Shown: positions 1-6,704, numbered from the stretch's first letter. The stretch is 9,107 nt of DNA from Inquilinus sp. (GCA_013003675.1 JABDIP010000122.1:1-9107); one strand, 5' to 3'. The notes: a model not told the origin generated them from the letters alone. Program-made: numbers and translations.

Positions 1-48
1 GCCTTAGCTCGGCGGCGCCAGCCACCGCCGCCGCCGCCGAGCTAAGGC
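1..48. repeat. Perfect 17-bp inverted repeat at window edge
   Basis: Bases 1-17 (GCCTTAGCTCGGCGGCG) are the exact reverse complement of bases 32-48, separated by 14 bases. Both arms lie in the open frame of the glycosidase gene. The right arm encodes A-E-L-R, which fits the start of the downstream repeat. The left arm encodes an unremarkable L-S-S-A-A. The right arm carries CTA and AGG, codons rare in this GC-rich gene. It could be a natural coding hairpin, a small inserted palindrome, or a fold-back join at a contig end. Confidence 0.75.
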
Positions 49-1499
49 TGTGGGCCGCCGCCCAGTCGGTGGCGCCGCCGGATCGTCGGATCGAGGCGCT
101 GGAGCTCTATCTGGGGACCTATCCGCAGGGCCGGTTCGCCGCCATGGCCGGGGTCCAGATCGCCGCCGCCCGCCAGCAACTGGCAGGCACGGCCGAACGC
201 GGGCTCGCCGTGCAGGCGGTGGCGCCCGATCCGGCGGCGGTCGAGGCGGCGATCGGCCTCTCCCGCGACCAGCGCCGGCTGGCCCAGCGGGCGCTGACCG
301 TGCTCGGCTTCGACACGCGCGGCGCCGACGGCGTCTTCGGCCCCAACTCGCGCCGCGCCATTGCCGCCTATCAGGCGGCGCGCGATGCCGAGGCCACCGG
401 CTATCTGACTGGGACGCAGCATGTCGCCCTGATCGACGCGGCGGCCGCCCCGCTCGCCGCGCTGGCGGCGCAGCAGGCCGAACAGGCCGCGGCCCGCGAT
501 GCGGCGGCGGCCCCGGCCCGGCCGGCGCTCGCCGGGGGCCGGCTTGCCGCCGTGGAGCATTGGCTCTATCTGCTCGATTCCGAACTCGACGGGCCGACCG
601 TGTCGCGCATCGCCGCCTCCGACCATGACATGGTCGTCGTCGACTTCCTGCCCTCGCAGACCGACGCCGCCGACTACCCGATGGCCGAGACCGTCGCCCG
701 CTGGCACGAGGCGGCGCGGCCGAAACTGGCGATCGCTTATATCAATATCGGCGAGGCGGAGACCTACCGCGCCTATTGGCGGGACGGCTGGCGGGTCGGG
801 GCGCCGGAATGGATCCTCGGCGACGATCCCGACGGCTGGGAAAACAACTTCCCGGTCGCCTTCTGGTTCGACGAATGGCGGGCGATCTGGACCGCGCCGG
901 GCGGCCTGCTCGACCAAATCGTCGCGGCCGGCTTCGACGGCGTCTATCTCGACTGGATCGGCGCCTATGAGGAGGACAATGTGGTCGCCTTCGCCGCCGC
1001 CGACGGCGTCGACCCGCGCCAGGAGATGGTGTGGTGGATCGGCGACATCGCTGAGCATTTGCGCGCCGCCCGGCCCGGCATGCTGGTGATCGCCCAGAAC
1101 GCGCTGGGCCTGCTCGACGACCCGGCCTATCTCGATGCCATCGACGCGGTGGCGCAGGAGCATGTCTGGTTCGACGGCGGGGTCGACAACGAGCCGCAGG
1201 GCGGCTGCCCCCTGCCCCGCCGCAATTCCGAGATCGGCAGCGCCGCTTGGCGTTCCGCCCTGACGCGCGAATGCCGCCGCGCCTACGATTCAGACCCCGA
1301 CGGCACGCTCTCCGCCAGCAGCGAGGGCTATCTGGCGGCGCTGGAGCGCGCGCGCGGCACCGGCATGGCCGTCTTCACCGTCGACTATGCCGAGGCGGCC
1401 GCGGACATTTCCTGGATCGACAGCACCGCCCGAGGCAGCGGCTTCCTGCCGTTCATCGGCCGCCGCGCCCTCGACCGCTACCAACCGCCGGTCGATTAG
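1..1499 (+). CDS. Modular TM1410/GH114-like glycosidase with peptidoglycan-binding domain, 5'-truncated
   Basis: The reading frame is open from base 3 to the stop at 1497-1499 (498 residues visible), so the true start lies before the window. A GTG at 69 is in frame but falls inside a conserved-looking repeat and is not needed as a start. Visible order: Ala-rich linker (residues 1-12); one E-L..LW...(about 20)..YL.TYP.GRFAAMA repeat (about 13-50), a type seen in alphaproteobacterial caspase-like and envelope proteins; a PG_binding_1-like segment with LGFDTRGADGVFGPNSRRAI (about 78-120); an Ala/Gln-rich linker; then a TM1410/GH114-like barrel from about 180 to the end. Barrel hallmarks are YINIGEAETYR, the W-rich stretch with FPVAFWFDEW, and GFDGVYLDWIGAYE. 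GH114 members include endo-alpha-1,4-polygalactosaminidases, so an extracytoplasmic amino-sugar or polysaccharide substrate is plausible, but activity here is inferred. It converges on the RraA-like gene and appears functionally separate from the sugar operon. Confidence 0.82.
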   Translation, partial: LSSAAPATAAAAELRLWAAAQSVAPPDRRIEALELYLGTYPQGRFAAMAGVQIAAARQQLAGTAERGLAVQAVAPDPAAVEAAIGLSRDQRRLAQRALTVLGFDTRGADGVFGPNSRRAIAAYQAARDAEATGYLTGTQHVALIDAAAAPLAALAAQQAEQAAARDAAAAPARPALAGGRLAAVEHWLYLLDSELDGPTVSRIAASDHDMVVVDFLPSQTDAADYPMAETVARWHEAARPKLAIAYINIGEAETYRAYWRDGWRVGAPEWILGDDPDGWENNFPVAFWFDEWRAIWTAPGGLLDQIVAAGFDGVYLDWIGAYEEDNVVAFAAADGVDPRQEMVWWIGDIAEHLRAARPGMLVIAQNALGLLDDPAYLDAIDAVAQEHVWFDGGVDNEPQGGCPLPRRNSEIGSAAWRSALTRECRRAYDSDPDGTLSASSEGYLAALERARGTGMAVFTVDYAEAAADISWIDSTARGSGFLPFIGRRALDRYQPPVD

Positions 1500-1545
1500 C
1501 GGGAGCGGCGCGCCCGGCTGCAACCCTTCTCGGCACGATCGTCAG

Positions 1546-2235
1546 TCAGTCCACCTCCCGAACGGCGTCGCTGGCCAGCAGGGTGCGGATTGCGTCCGGC
1601 ACAAGCAGGCCCTTCGCCACCTCGGCGTCGAGGGCGGCCTCGGCGTCGCGGATCGTCGGCAGCCGAGCGATCACCGCATCGATCCCGACGAACGGCACGA
1701 CCACGACGCCGTCGCGATCGCCGAGCACGATGTCGCCGGCCGCGACGGATACGCCGCCGATAGTGACCGGCAGCCCGATCGTGCCGGGGCCGGTCTTGGC
1801 CGGCGAATTGGGCGTGATGCCGGCGGCGAAGCATGGCAGTCCGACCGCCTCGATGCCGTCCAGATCGCGCACGAAGCCGTCGGTGACGAACCCTGCGGCA
1901 GCGCCGTTGCGCGCCATGCCCATGACCCGGTCGCCGGCCACCGCCGTGCCGGCGAAGCCATCGGTCGCGGCCACCATCACGTCGCCGGGCCGGATCACCT
2001 CGAGCGCCGCCAGCACGGCCAGGCAGTCGCCCGGCCCGACATGGCACGGCAACGCAACGCCGCAGAACGCCGGCGGCGTCGCACCGACCGGCTTGATCCG
2101 GCCGTCCAGCGCGCCCCTTCCGTCCATGCAGTCGACGACGAAGCCGGTCGGCGCCCCGGCCAGCGCCGCCACCTGCTCCGGCATCGGACGCGGAAAGCGC
2201 CTGCGGATCGTCAGTATCGGCGGGTCTTCGATCAT
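1546..2235 (-). CDS. RraA-like aldolase/decarboxylase (HMG/CHA aldolase-type fold)
   Basis: A 229-residue protein of the RraA-like family, which includes 4-hydroxy-4-methyl-2-oxoglutarate / 4-carboxy-4-hydroxy-2-oxoadipate aldolases, oxaloacetate decarboxylases and the RNase E inhibitor RraA. Seen directly: GDVMVAATDGFAGTAVAGD (about 84-102); GFVTDGFVRDLDGI with Arg123-Asp124, matching the RD pair that in active aldolases binds substrate and divalent metal; GLPCFAAGITP; the K-GPG loop; and GDIVLGDRDGVVVVP (167-181). The intact RD pair argues for an enzyme rather than a pure RNase E regulator. Length is normal for the family. The ATG at 2235-2233 overlaps the stop of the LacI-type regulator by four bases (ATGA), so the two are probably translated in a coupled way. 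A GGAGGGGAG purine run lies about ten bases upstream of the start. It is expected in the cytosol. The link to a sugar operon suggests a 2-oxo-acid (pyruvate-releasing or decarboxylating) step, but the substrate is unknown. Confidence 0.87.
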   Translation of the reverse strand: MIEDPPILTIRRRFPRPMPEQVAALAGAPTGFVVDCMDGRGALDGRIKPVGATPPAFCGVALPCHVGPGDCLAVLAALEVIRPGDVMVAATDGFAGTAVAGDRVMGMARNGAAAGFVTDGFVRDLDGIEAVGLPCFAAGITPNSPAKTGPGTIGLPVTIGGVSVAAGDIVLGDRDGVVVVPFVGIDAVIARLPTIRDAEAALDAEVAKGLLVPDAIRTLLASDAVREVD

Positions 2236-3350
2236 CGCCTCTTCTCCCCTCCTGTTGCCTCCGATGGCACCGCCGTCTTTGCCGGCGCCCGGCTGGGTCG
2301 TTCGGCTCTCGGCGGCGCCGTGCTGTCGCCGACGATCAGCGTCGCCGGCATTTCGATGATGCGCGCGCCCGACCCGGTGCCGGCGATCTCGTCGAGCAGC
2401 GCCCGCGCCCCCATGCGGCCGAGGTTGTGCCGCGGCTGGCGGACCGTTGTCAGTGTCGGCTCGACCAGTTCGGCGAATTCGATCCCGTCGAAGCCGACGA
2501 TGGAGACATCGCCCGGCACCTCCAGCCCCGCCGTCAGCAGCGTCTTCATGAAAGCGATCGCCATTTCGTCGCTGGCCGCGTAGACCGCCGTCGGGCGGTC
2601 GCCCCGCCTCAGGAAATCCCGGGCCGCGGCGATGCCGGAACCGAGATTGAAGGCGCCCGGCCAGCGGACAACCGCCTTACCGTCGATGCCCGCCGCCCGC
2701 AATCCGTCCAGGAATCCGGCATGGCGCTCGATCTCGTTGATATTGCCCGCCGGGCCGGAGATGTAGCCGAAGCGGCGATGGCCAAGGCCAAGCAGATGCT
2801 CGGCGACCGACACCGAGACGGCGCGGTCGTTGACTACCACATGGGGTGAGTTCTGGCCTGGAACGATGGCGCAGATGCCGGCCATCGGCAGGCCCAGTTC
2901 GGCCATCGACCGGCCGTCGCCCTTCGGCACCCGGCCGGTCAGGTTCAAGACGCCGTCGACCTGCCCGGACATGGCGAGTTTGACATACCGGGCCTCGCGC
3001 TCGGCCAGATTGTCCAGATTGCCGATGATCATGTCGTATCCGGCGCCGGCCAGTTCATCGTCGATCCCGCGCAGCACCTCGGCGAAGAACGGGTTGGCAA
3101 GGTTCGGCACGACGACGAGGATCTTCATCGAGCGCCGGGCGCGCAGGTTGCGCGCCGCGACGTTGGGCGTGTAGCCGGTCTCGGTAACCGCGCGCAGGAC
3201 CCGCACCCGGGACTTGACGCTGACGAATTCGGGATTGGCAAGGGTCCGGCTGACGGTCGCCGTCGAGACGCCGGCACGGTCCGCGATGTCCTGAATGGTG
3301 ACGGTGTGCCGCGATGCCCGACGTCGCCTGTTGGAGTCTTCCACCGTCAT
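2232..3350 (-). CDS. LacI-family transcriptional repressor
   Basis: A 372-residue LacI/GalR-type regulator. The N-terminal helix-turn-helix reads VTIQDIADRAGVSTATVSRTLAN (about residues 17-39). The hinge-helix region is GYTPNVAARNLRARRS. It is followed by a periplasmic-binding-protein-like effector domain (MKILVVVPNLANPFFAEVLRGI onward; SIVGFDGIEFAELVEPTLTTVRQP near the end). The tail after LIVGDST is about 27 residues, Pro/Ala/Arg-rich and somewhat longer than usual. I chose the ATG at 3350 because it places the HTH at the usual distance from the N-terminus. The frame stays open to a TTG at 3440, but that would add about 30 low-complexity residues and start inside the divergent promoter. No strong Shine-Dalgarno precedes either. 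It is divergent from the sugar importer and shares a control region holding a LacI-type palindrome, so it probably represses the importer operon and perhaps itself. The effector is probably the imported sugar or a derivative (inference). Confidence 0.92.
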   Translation of the reverse strand: MTVEDSNRRRRASRHTVTIQDIADRAGVSTATVSRTLANPEFVSVKSRVRVLRAVTETGYTPNVAARNLRARRSMKILVVVPNLANPFFAEVLRGIDDELAGAGYDMIIGNLDNLAEREARYVKLAMSGQVDGVLNLTGRVPKGDGRSMAELGLPMAGICAIVPGQNSPHVVVNDRAVSVSVAEHLLGLGHRRFGYISGPAGNINEIERHAGFLDGLRAAGIDGKAVVRWPGAFNLGSGIAAARDFLRRGDRPTAVYAASDEMAIAFMKTLLTAGLEVPGDVSIVGFDGIEFAELVEPTLTTVRQPRHNLGRMGARALLDEIAGTGSGARIIEMPATLIVGDSTAPPRAERPSRAPAKTAVPSEATGGEKRR

Positions 3351-3423
3351 CCTCGGTTCAGCCCGTTGCTCGCGTCCTGCGGCGCCCTCGGTTGCGGCCG
3401 ACGGGACCGATGATCGGGAACCG

Positions 3424-3451
3424 TTGACAGATCGAGACAATCGTCTACCCT
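3424..3451 (+). promoter_or_regulatory. Candidate sigma-70 promoter for the sugar importer operon
   Basis: A consensus -35 hexamer TTGACA sits at 3424-3429. With a 16-base spacer the -10 would be TACCCT (3446-3451), which matches only three of six consensus positions. A better -10 match, TAAAAT at 3451-3456, would need a 21-base spacer, which is too long. In either case transcription would begin in or just before the palindrome at 3456-3469, which fits repression by blocking start-site access. The -35 is clear; the -10 is uncertain. Confidence 0.5.
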
Positions 3452-3455
3452 AAAA

Positions 3456-3469
3456 TGTAATCGATTACA
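3456..3469. promoter_or_regulatory. LacI-family operator, perfect 14-bp palindrome
   Basis: TGTAATCGATTACA is a perfect 14-base palindrome with a central CG, the usual form of LacI/GalR-family operators, in which the hinge helix inserts a Leu at the central CG step. It is AT-rich in an otherwise very GC-rich region. It lies between the LacI-type gene (start 3350) and the binding-protein gene (start 3565), just downstream of a TTGACA box. It is probably the site through which the adjacent regulator represses the importer, and it is placed so that autoregulation is possible. I saw no second perfect copy in the window. Confidence 0.82.
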
Positions 3470-3521
3470 AACTGGTCTGACGACATGCACGATCGGGCCT
3501 GCAACGAGTGATCGCATCCAT

Positions 3522-3537
3522 CGCACCCTTAGGTGCG
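3522..3537 (+). promoter_or_regulatory. Short hairpin in the 5' leader of the binding-protein mRNA
   Basis: CGCACC (3522-3527) pairs exactly with GGTGCG (3532-3537) around a four-base CTTA loop. The hairpin ends 9 bases before the GGGAGGAG ribosome binding site. It has no U-tract, so it is not an intrinsic terminator. A leader hairpin of this kind may stabilise the transcript. The role is inferred. Confidence 0.4.
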
Positions 3538-3546
3538 TGTGTCCCT

Positions 3547-3554
3547 GGGAGGAG
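3547..3554 (+). promoter_or_regulatory. Strong ribosome binding site for the binding-protein gene
   Basis: GGGAGGAG lies ten bases before the ATG at 3565. This settles the start there rather than at the upstream in-frame GTG at 3508, and it places a signal peptide at the N-terminus. It is the strongest Shine-Dalgarno sequence in the operon, as expected for an abundant periplasmic component. Confidence 0.75.
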
Positions 3555-3564
3555 ATATCGAACA

Positions 3565-4815
3565 ATGAAATATGCTGGAATCGCGCGCGTTCTGCTGGCC
3601 TCGGCCGCAGGCGCGGTGTTGTGCGGCGCGGCCAATGCCGCCGAAGTCGAGGTCGTGCACTGGTGGACCTCGGGCGGCGAGAACGCCGCGGTTTCGGTGT
3701 TCGCCGACGAGTTCGAGGCGCAGACCGAGCACGAATGGGCCGACACTGCGATCGCCGGCGGTACCAACGCCCGGGCCGCGGTCATGCAGCGCATCCTCGG
3801 CGGCGACGCCCCGGCCGCCGCCCAGTTTAATTCCGGCCGCCAGTATGAGGAGCTGATCGAGGGCGGGTTGCTCCTCGACCTGACCGAGTTGGCCGAACGC
3901 GAAGGGTGGCGTGACTTCATCCGCCCGGAGAGCATTCTGACCAATGCCTGCGAGAAGGACGGCCGGGTCTGGTGCGTCCCCGTAAATATCCATTCCTGGC
4001 AATGGGGCTGGGCGTCGATCCCGGTCTTCGAACAATCGGGCGTGCCGATCCCGACCAACCTGCAACAGTTCCTCGAAGCAGCGCCGAAGATCCAGCAGGC
4101 CGGCTTCATCCCGTTCGCGATCGGCGGCGAGACCTGGCAGCACACCGGCGCCTTCAACGTCGCCCTGGTCGGCATTGTCGGTAAGGAGAACTACTATCGG
4201 CTGTTTCGCGACCGCGATGCCGACTACGCCCGCTCGCCGGAAGTCGCCACGGTCTTCGAGACCTGGCGCGAATTGACATCCTACACCGATGAAGCGTCGG
4301 CCAACCGCAACTGGAACGACACCACCAACCTGGTCATCAGCGACCGGGCGGCGATGCAGATCATGGGCGACTGGGCGCGCGGCGAGTTCGCCGTCGCCGG
4401 CAAGGTGCCGGGCGTCGACTATGAGTGCATCCCCGGCCCCTCGGACACGCCGTTCCTGACCACCGACGGCGACATCTTCCTGTTCCCCAAGCAGGACGAC
4501 CCCGAGGTCGAAGCGGCCCAGCTCGAACTGGCCTCGCTGATGATCAGCCCCCGGGTCCAGGCGCTGTTCAATGTGGCGAAGGGCTCGCTGCCGGTGCGCG
4601 CCGACGTCGACATGTCGCTGGCCGATTCCTGCATGCGGAAAGGCCTGGCCCTGCTCGACGATCCGAACACGGTGCTGACCGCGCTGAACCGGTTCGTGAC
4701 CGAGGACACGACGGGTCAGTTGAACGATTTGTTCGCCGAGTTCTCATTCAATCAGGGCCTGAGCGTCGCCGACGCCCAGGAGCGCTTCGCCGGCATCATC
4801 GAGACCGCCGACTGA
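3565..4815 (+). CDS. Sugar ABC transporter periplasmic binding protein, glucose/mannose type (CUT1)
   Basis: A 416-residue family-1 solute-binding protein. A Sec signal peptide spans residues 1 to about 25 (short basic start, hydrophobic core, A-N-A cleavage site). Cys20 is not in a proper lipobox, so the protein is probably free in the periplasm. The mature start carries VEVVHWWTSGGE (28-39), the hallmark of the glucose/mannose-binding group (GtsA/Thermus GBP-like), in which the two Trp and the Glu line the sugar pocket. AGGTNARAAVMQRILGGDAP and VPVNIHSWQWGWASIPVFEQSGV follow. The latter differs from the more usual N-x-H-R-x-N-x-L-W-Y-N form by being rich in Trp, which could mean altered specificity. 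Cys129/Cys137 and Cys288/Cys356 could form disulfides. It captures sugar for the two downstream permeases. It is the first gene of the operon, behind the operator and a strong ribosome binding site. The exact sugar is not determined. Confidence 0.93.
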   Translation: MKYAGIARVLLASAAGAVLCGAANAAEVEVVHWWTSGGENAAVSVFADEFEAQTEHEWADTAIAGGTNARAAVMQRILGGDAPAAAQFNSGRQYEELIEGGLLLDLTELAEREGWRDFIRPESILTNACEKDGRVWCVPVNIHSWQWGWASIPVFEQSGVPIPTNLQQFLEAAPKIQQAGFIPFAIGGETWQHTGAFNVALVGIVGKENYYRLFRDRDADYARSPEVATVFETWRELTSYTDEASANRNWNDTTNLVISDRAAMQIMGDWARGEFAVAGKVPGVDYECIPGPSDTPFLTTDGDIFLFPKQDDPEVEAAQLELASLMISPRVQALFNVAKGSLPVRADVDMSLADSCMRKGLALLDDPNTVLTALNRFVTEDTTGQLNDLFAEFSFNQGLSVADAQERFAGIIETAD

Positions 4816-4829
4816 TCGCGGACCCGGCG

Positions 4830-4872
4830 CGGTACGGCCGCAAAGGCCGCGCCGCGTCGGATCGCCGTACCG
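4830..4872 (+). repeat. Intercistronic hairpin between binding-protein and permease genes
   Basis: CGGTACGGC (4830-4838) is the exact reverse complement of GCCGTACCG (4864-4872), separated by 25 bases that can form further G/C pairs. An alternative small hairpin, CGGCC-GCAAA-GGCCG, spans 4835-4849. There is no U-tract. In many importer operons a hairpin here protects the binding-protein message or lowers read-through, giving more binding protein than permease. That role is inferred. Confidence 0.55.
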
Positions 4873-4893
4873 AGGCTCCGGACCCGCCACGCC

Positions 4894-5793
4894 ATGCCGC
4901 AGCGCCGCAGACGGTTGAGGAACCTTCATGCGATCATCGGGTCGATCCCGATGATCATGGTCTCGGTGGGCGTGTTCGTCTTCGGCATCATCTATTCGGT
5001 GCTGCTGTCGTTCACCAACGCCAAGCTGTTTCCGAAGTTCAACTTCATCGGCCTCGACCAGTACGAGCGCCTGTGGGGCGAGACGCGCTGGCTCGTCTCG
5101 GTCGAGAACATCTGGATTTTCGGTGTCCTGATCATCGTCTTCCAGATGACATTGGGCTATCTGCTGGCCGTCTTCATCGATCAGCGCATCAAGCAGGAAG
5201 ACGCCTTCCGGACCATCTTCCTCTATCCCTTCTCCATGTCGCTGGTGGTCACCGGGCTGGTCTGGCAGTGGATGCTCGACCCCAATCTCGGCTTCTCGTC
5301 GGCGATGCAGAAGCTGGGATTCGAAAGCTTCGTCTTCGCCCCCCTGGTGCATCAGTCGACGGCCATCTACGGGCTGGTGATGGGCGGCGTGTGGAACGGC
5401 GTCGGCGTGACCATGGCGATCCTGCTCGCGGGCCTGCGCGGCATCGATGCGGAGATCTGGCGGGCCACCAGGGTCGACGGCATTCCGGCCTGGCGCGCCT
5501 ATCTGTACATCGCCCTGCCGATGATCCGCGGCGCGCTGGCGACCGCGCTCATCCTGCAATGCACCAGCATCGTGCGGGTCTATGACCTGGTCATCGCCAT
5601 GACCCAGGGCGGTCCGGGCATCGCCACGCAGATGCCGGCGATCTTCGTCATCGAGCACATCACCAACCGGCAGAACGTCGCCCTCGGCATGGCGGCGGCG
5701 TCGATGATGCTGTTGCCGATCGTCGTGCTGCTGGCGATCAAGTCGGCCGCCGATTGGCACGCCAAGAGCCGGCGGGAGCAGCGGGCGGCATGA
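4894..5793 (+). CDS. Sugar ABC transporter permease, MalF/UgpA type
   Basis: A 299-residue inner-membrane subunit of a CUT1 sugar importer. About six membrane segments are visible (roughly 12-38, 72-96, 107-128, 156-179, 212-234, 264-284). The EAA loop that docks with the ATPase reads EIWRATRVDGIPAWRAYLYIALP (187-209), with the conserved Gly and the I/A-LP end. It is shorter than E. coli MalF because it lacks the large periplasmic insert, as is usual for UgpA/GtsB-type subunits. The ATG at 4894 is the only in-frame ATG, GTG or TTG between the previous stop and the conserved region, although no clear Shine-Dalgarno precedes it. It lies 78 bases after the binding-protein gene, across a hairpin, and its stop overlaps the next permease start by four bases. 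It forms the transmembrane channel with that second permease. Confidence 0.93.
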   Translation: MPQRRRRLRNLHAIIGSIPMIMVSVGVFVFGIIYSVLLSFTNAKLFPKFNFIGLDQYERLWGETRWLVSVENIWIFGVLIIVFQMTLGYLLAVFIDQRIKQEDAFRTIFLYPFSMSLVVTGLVWQWMLDPNLGFSSAMQKLGFESFVFAPLVHQSTAIYGLVMGGVWNGVGVTMAILLAGLRGIDAEIWRATRVDGIPAWRAYLYIALPMIRGALATALILQCTSIVRVYDLVIAMTQGGPGIATQMPAIFVIEHITNRQNVALGMAAASMMLLPIVVLLAIKSAADWHAKSRREQRAA

Positions 5794-6704
5794 CCGGCAT
5801 CGCGACCACCGCGGGCGGCATCGCCAAGGATCGGCCCCGCGGCCCGAGACCCCGGCGCGTCACCGCCTCCCGGGTCGGGGTGTACGGTTTCCTGATCATC
5901 GCCGCGATCTATTTCCTGGCGCCAATGTGGGTGATGATCGTCACCTCGCTCAAGACCATGCCGGAAATCCGCGAGGGCTTCCTGTTCAACTGGCCGCGCG
6001 AGGTCAGCTTCGAGGCGTGGACCAAGGCCTGGAGCACCGCCTGCACCGGCCGCGACTGCGAGGGGGTCAGGCCGGGCTTCCTGAACTCGGTGAAGATCAC
6101 CGTGCCAAGCGTGGCGATCTCGGTCGTCATCGCCGCGATCAACGGCTATGCGCTGTCGTTCTGGCGCTTCAGGGGTGCCCAGATCTTCTTCGCGATCCTG
6201 ATCTTCGGCGCCTTCGTGCCCTATCAGGTGGTGATCTATCCGCTGATCATCTTCCTGCGCGAGATCGGCCTGTTCGCCTCGCTGCCGGGCATCATCATCA
6301 TCCATACCATCTTCGGCATGCCGATCCTGACGCTGCTCTACCGCAACTATTTCGCCGCCCTGCCGGAGGAGCTGTTCCGCGCCGCGCGGGTCGACGGCGC
6401 CGGCTTCTGGTCGGCCTTCTTCCGCATCATCCTGCCGATGTCGGTGCCGATCACCATCGTCGCCATCATCCTGCAGGTGACCGGCATCTGGAACGACTTC
6501 CTGTTCGGCATCGTCTTCGCCGGCCGCGAGAACATGCCGATGACGGTCCAGCTCAACAACATCGTCCAGACCACGAGCGGTGTGCGCGAATACAACGTCA
6601 ACATGGCGGCGACCATCCTGACCGCCGCGGTGCCGCTCGCCGTCTACTTCATCTCCGGGCGCTGGTTCGTGCGCGGCATCGCCGCGGGCGCTGTAAAGGG
6701 TTAG
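5790..6704 (+). CDS. Sugar ABC transporter permease, MalG/UgpE type
   Basis: A 304-residue second channel subunit. After a basic cytoplasmic N-terminus (1-29) there are about six membrane segments (roughly 30-53, 102-124, 130-152, 164-186, 218-241, 272-293). The EAA loop is EELFRAARVDGAGFWSAFFRIILP (193-216). The first external loop contains ACTGRDCEGVRPGF with Cys85 and Cys90. This Cys-containing loop is familiar from glucose-type (GtsC-like) permeases and agrees with the type of the binding protein. I chose the ATG at 5790 because it overlaps the previous stop as ATGA, a typical coupled start. An in-frame ATG at 5754 would make a longer overlap with the first permease and add twelve residues with no membrane role. 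Confidence 0.93.
   Translation: MTGIATTAGGIAKDRPRGPRPRRVTASRVGVYGFLIIAAIYFLAPMWVMIVTSLKTMPEIREGFLFNWPREVSFEAWTKAWSTACTGRDCEGVRPGFLNSVKITVPSVAISVVIAAINGYALSFWRFRGAQIFFAILIFGAFVPYQVVIYPLIIFLREIGLFASLPGIIIIHTIFGMPILTLLYRNYFAALPEELFRAARVDGAGFWSAFFRIILPMSVPITIVAIILQVTGIWNDFLFGIVFAGRENMPMTVQLNNIVQTTSGVREYNVNMAATILTAAVPLAVYFISGRWFVRGIAAGAVKG

Noticed and set aside
1500..1545. Intrinsic terminator between the converging glycosidase and RraA-like genes
   Set aside because: The 46 bases contain the 8-base palindrome GGCGCGCC (1507-1514) and only weak, bulged stems. No U-tract is present on either strand.
3351..3440. N-terminal extension of the LacI-type protein from a TTG at 3440
   Set aside because: It adds about 30 low-complexity residues before a helix-turn-helix that already sits correctly after the ATG at 3350, and it would start inside the divergent promoter. 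No good ribosome binding site precedes it.
3435..3446. Imperfect palindrome AGACAATCGTCT between the -35 box and the operator as a second regulator site
   Set aside because: Only five of six half-site positions match, and it is short. It is unlike the clear operator nearby, so chance is a fair explanation.
1546..5760. Several long open frames (200-400 codons) opposite or overlapping the assigned genes
   Set aside because: They are Arg/Pro/Ser- or Asp/His-rich shadow translations common in GC-rich DNA and contain no recognisable motifs. The assigned frames carry clear family signatures.
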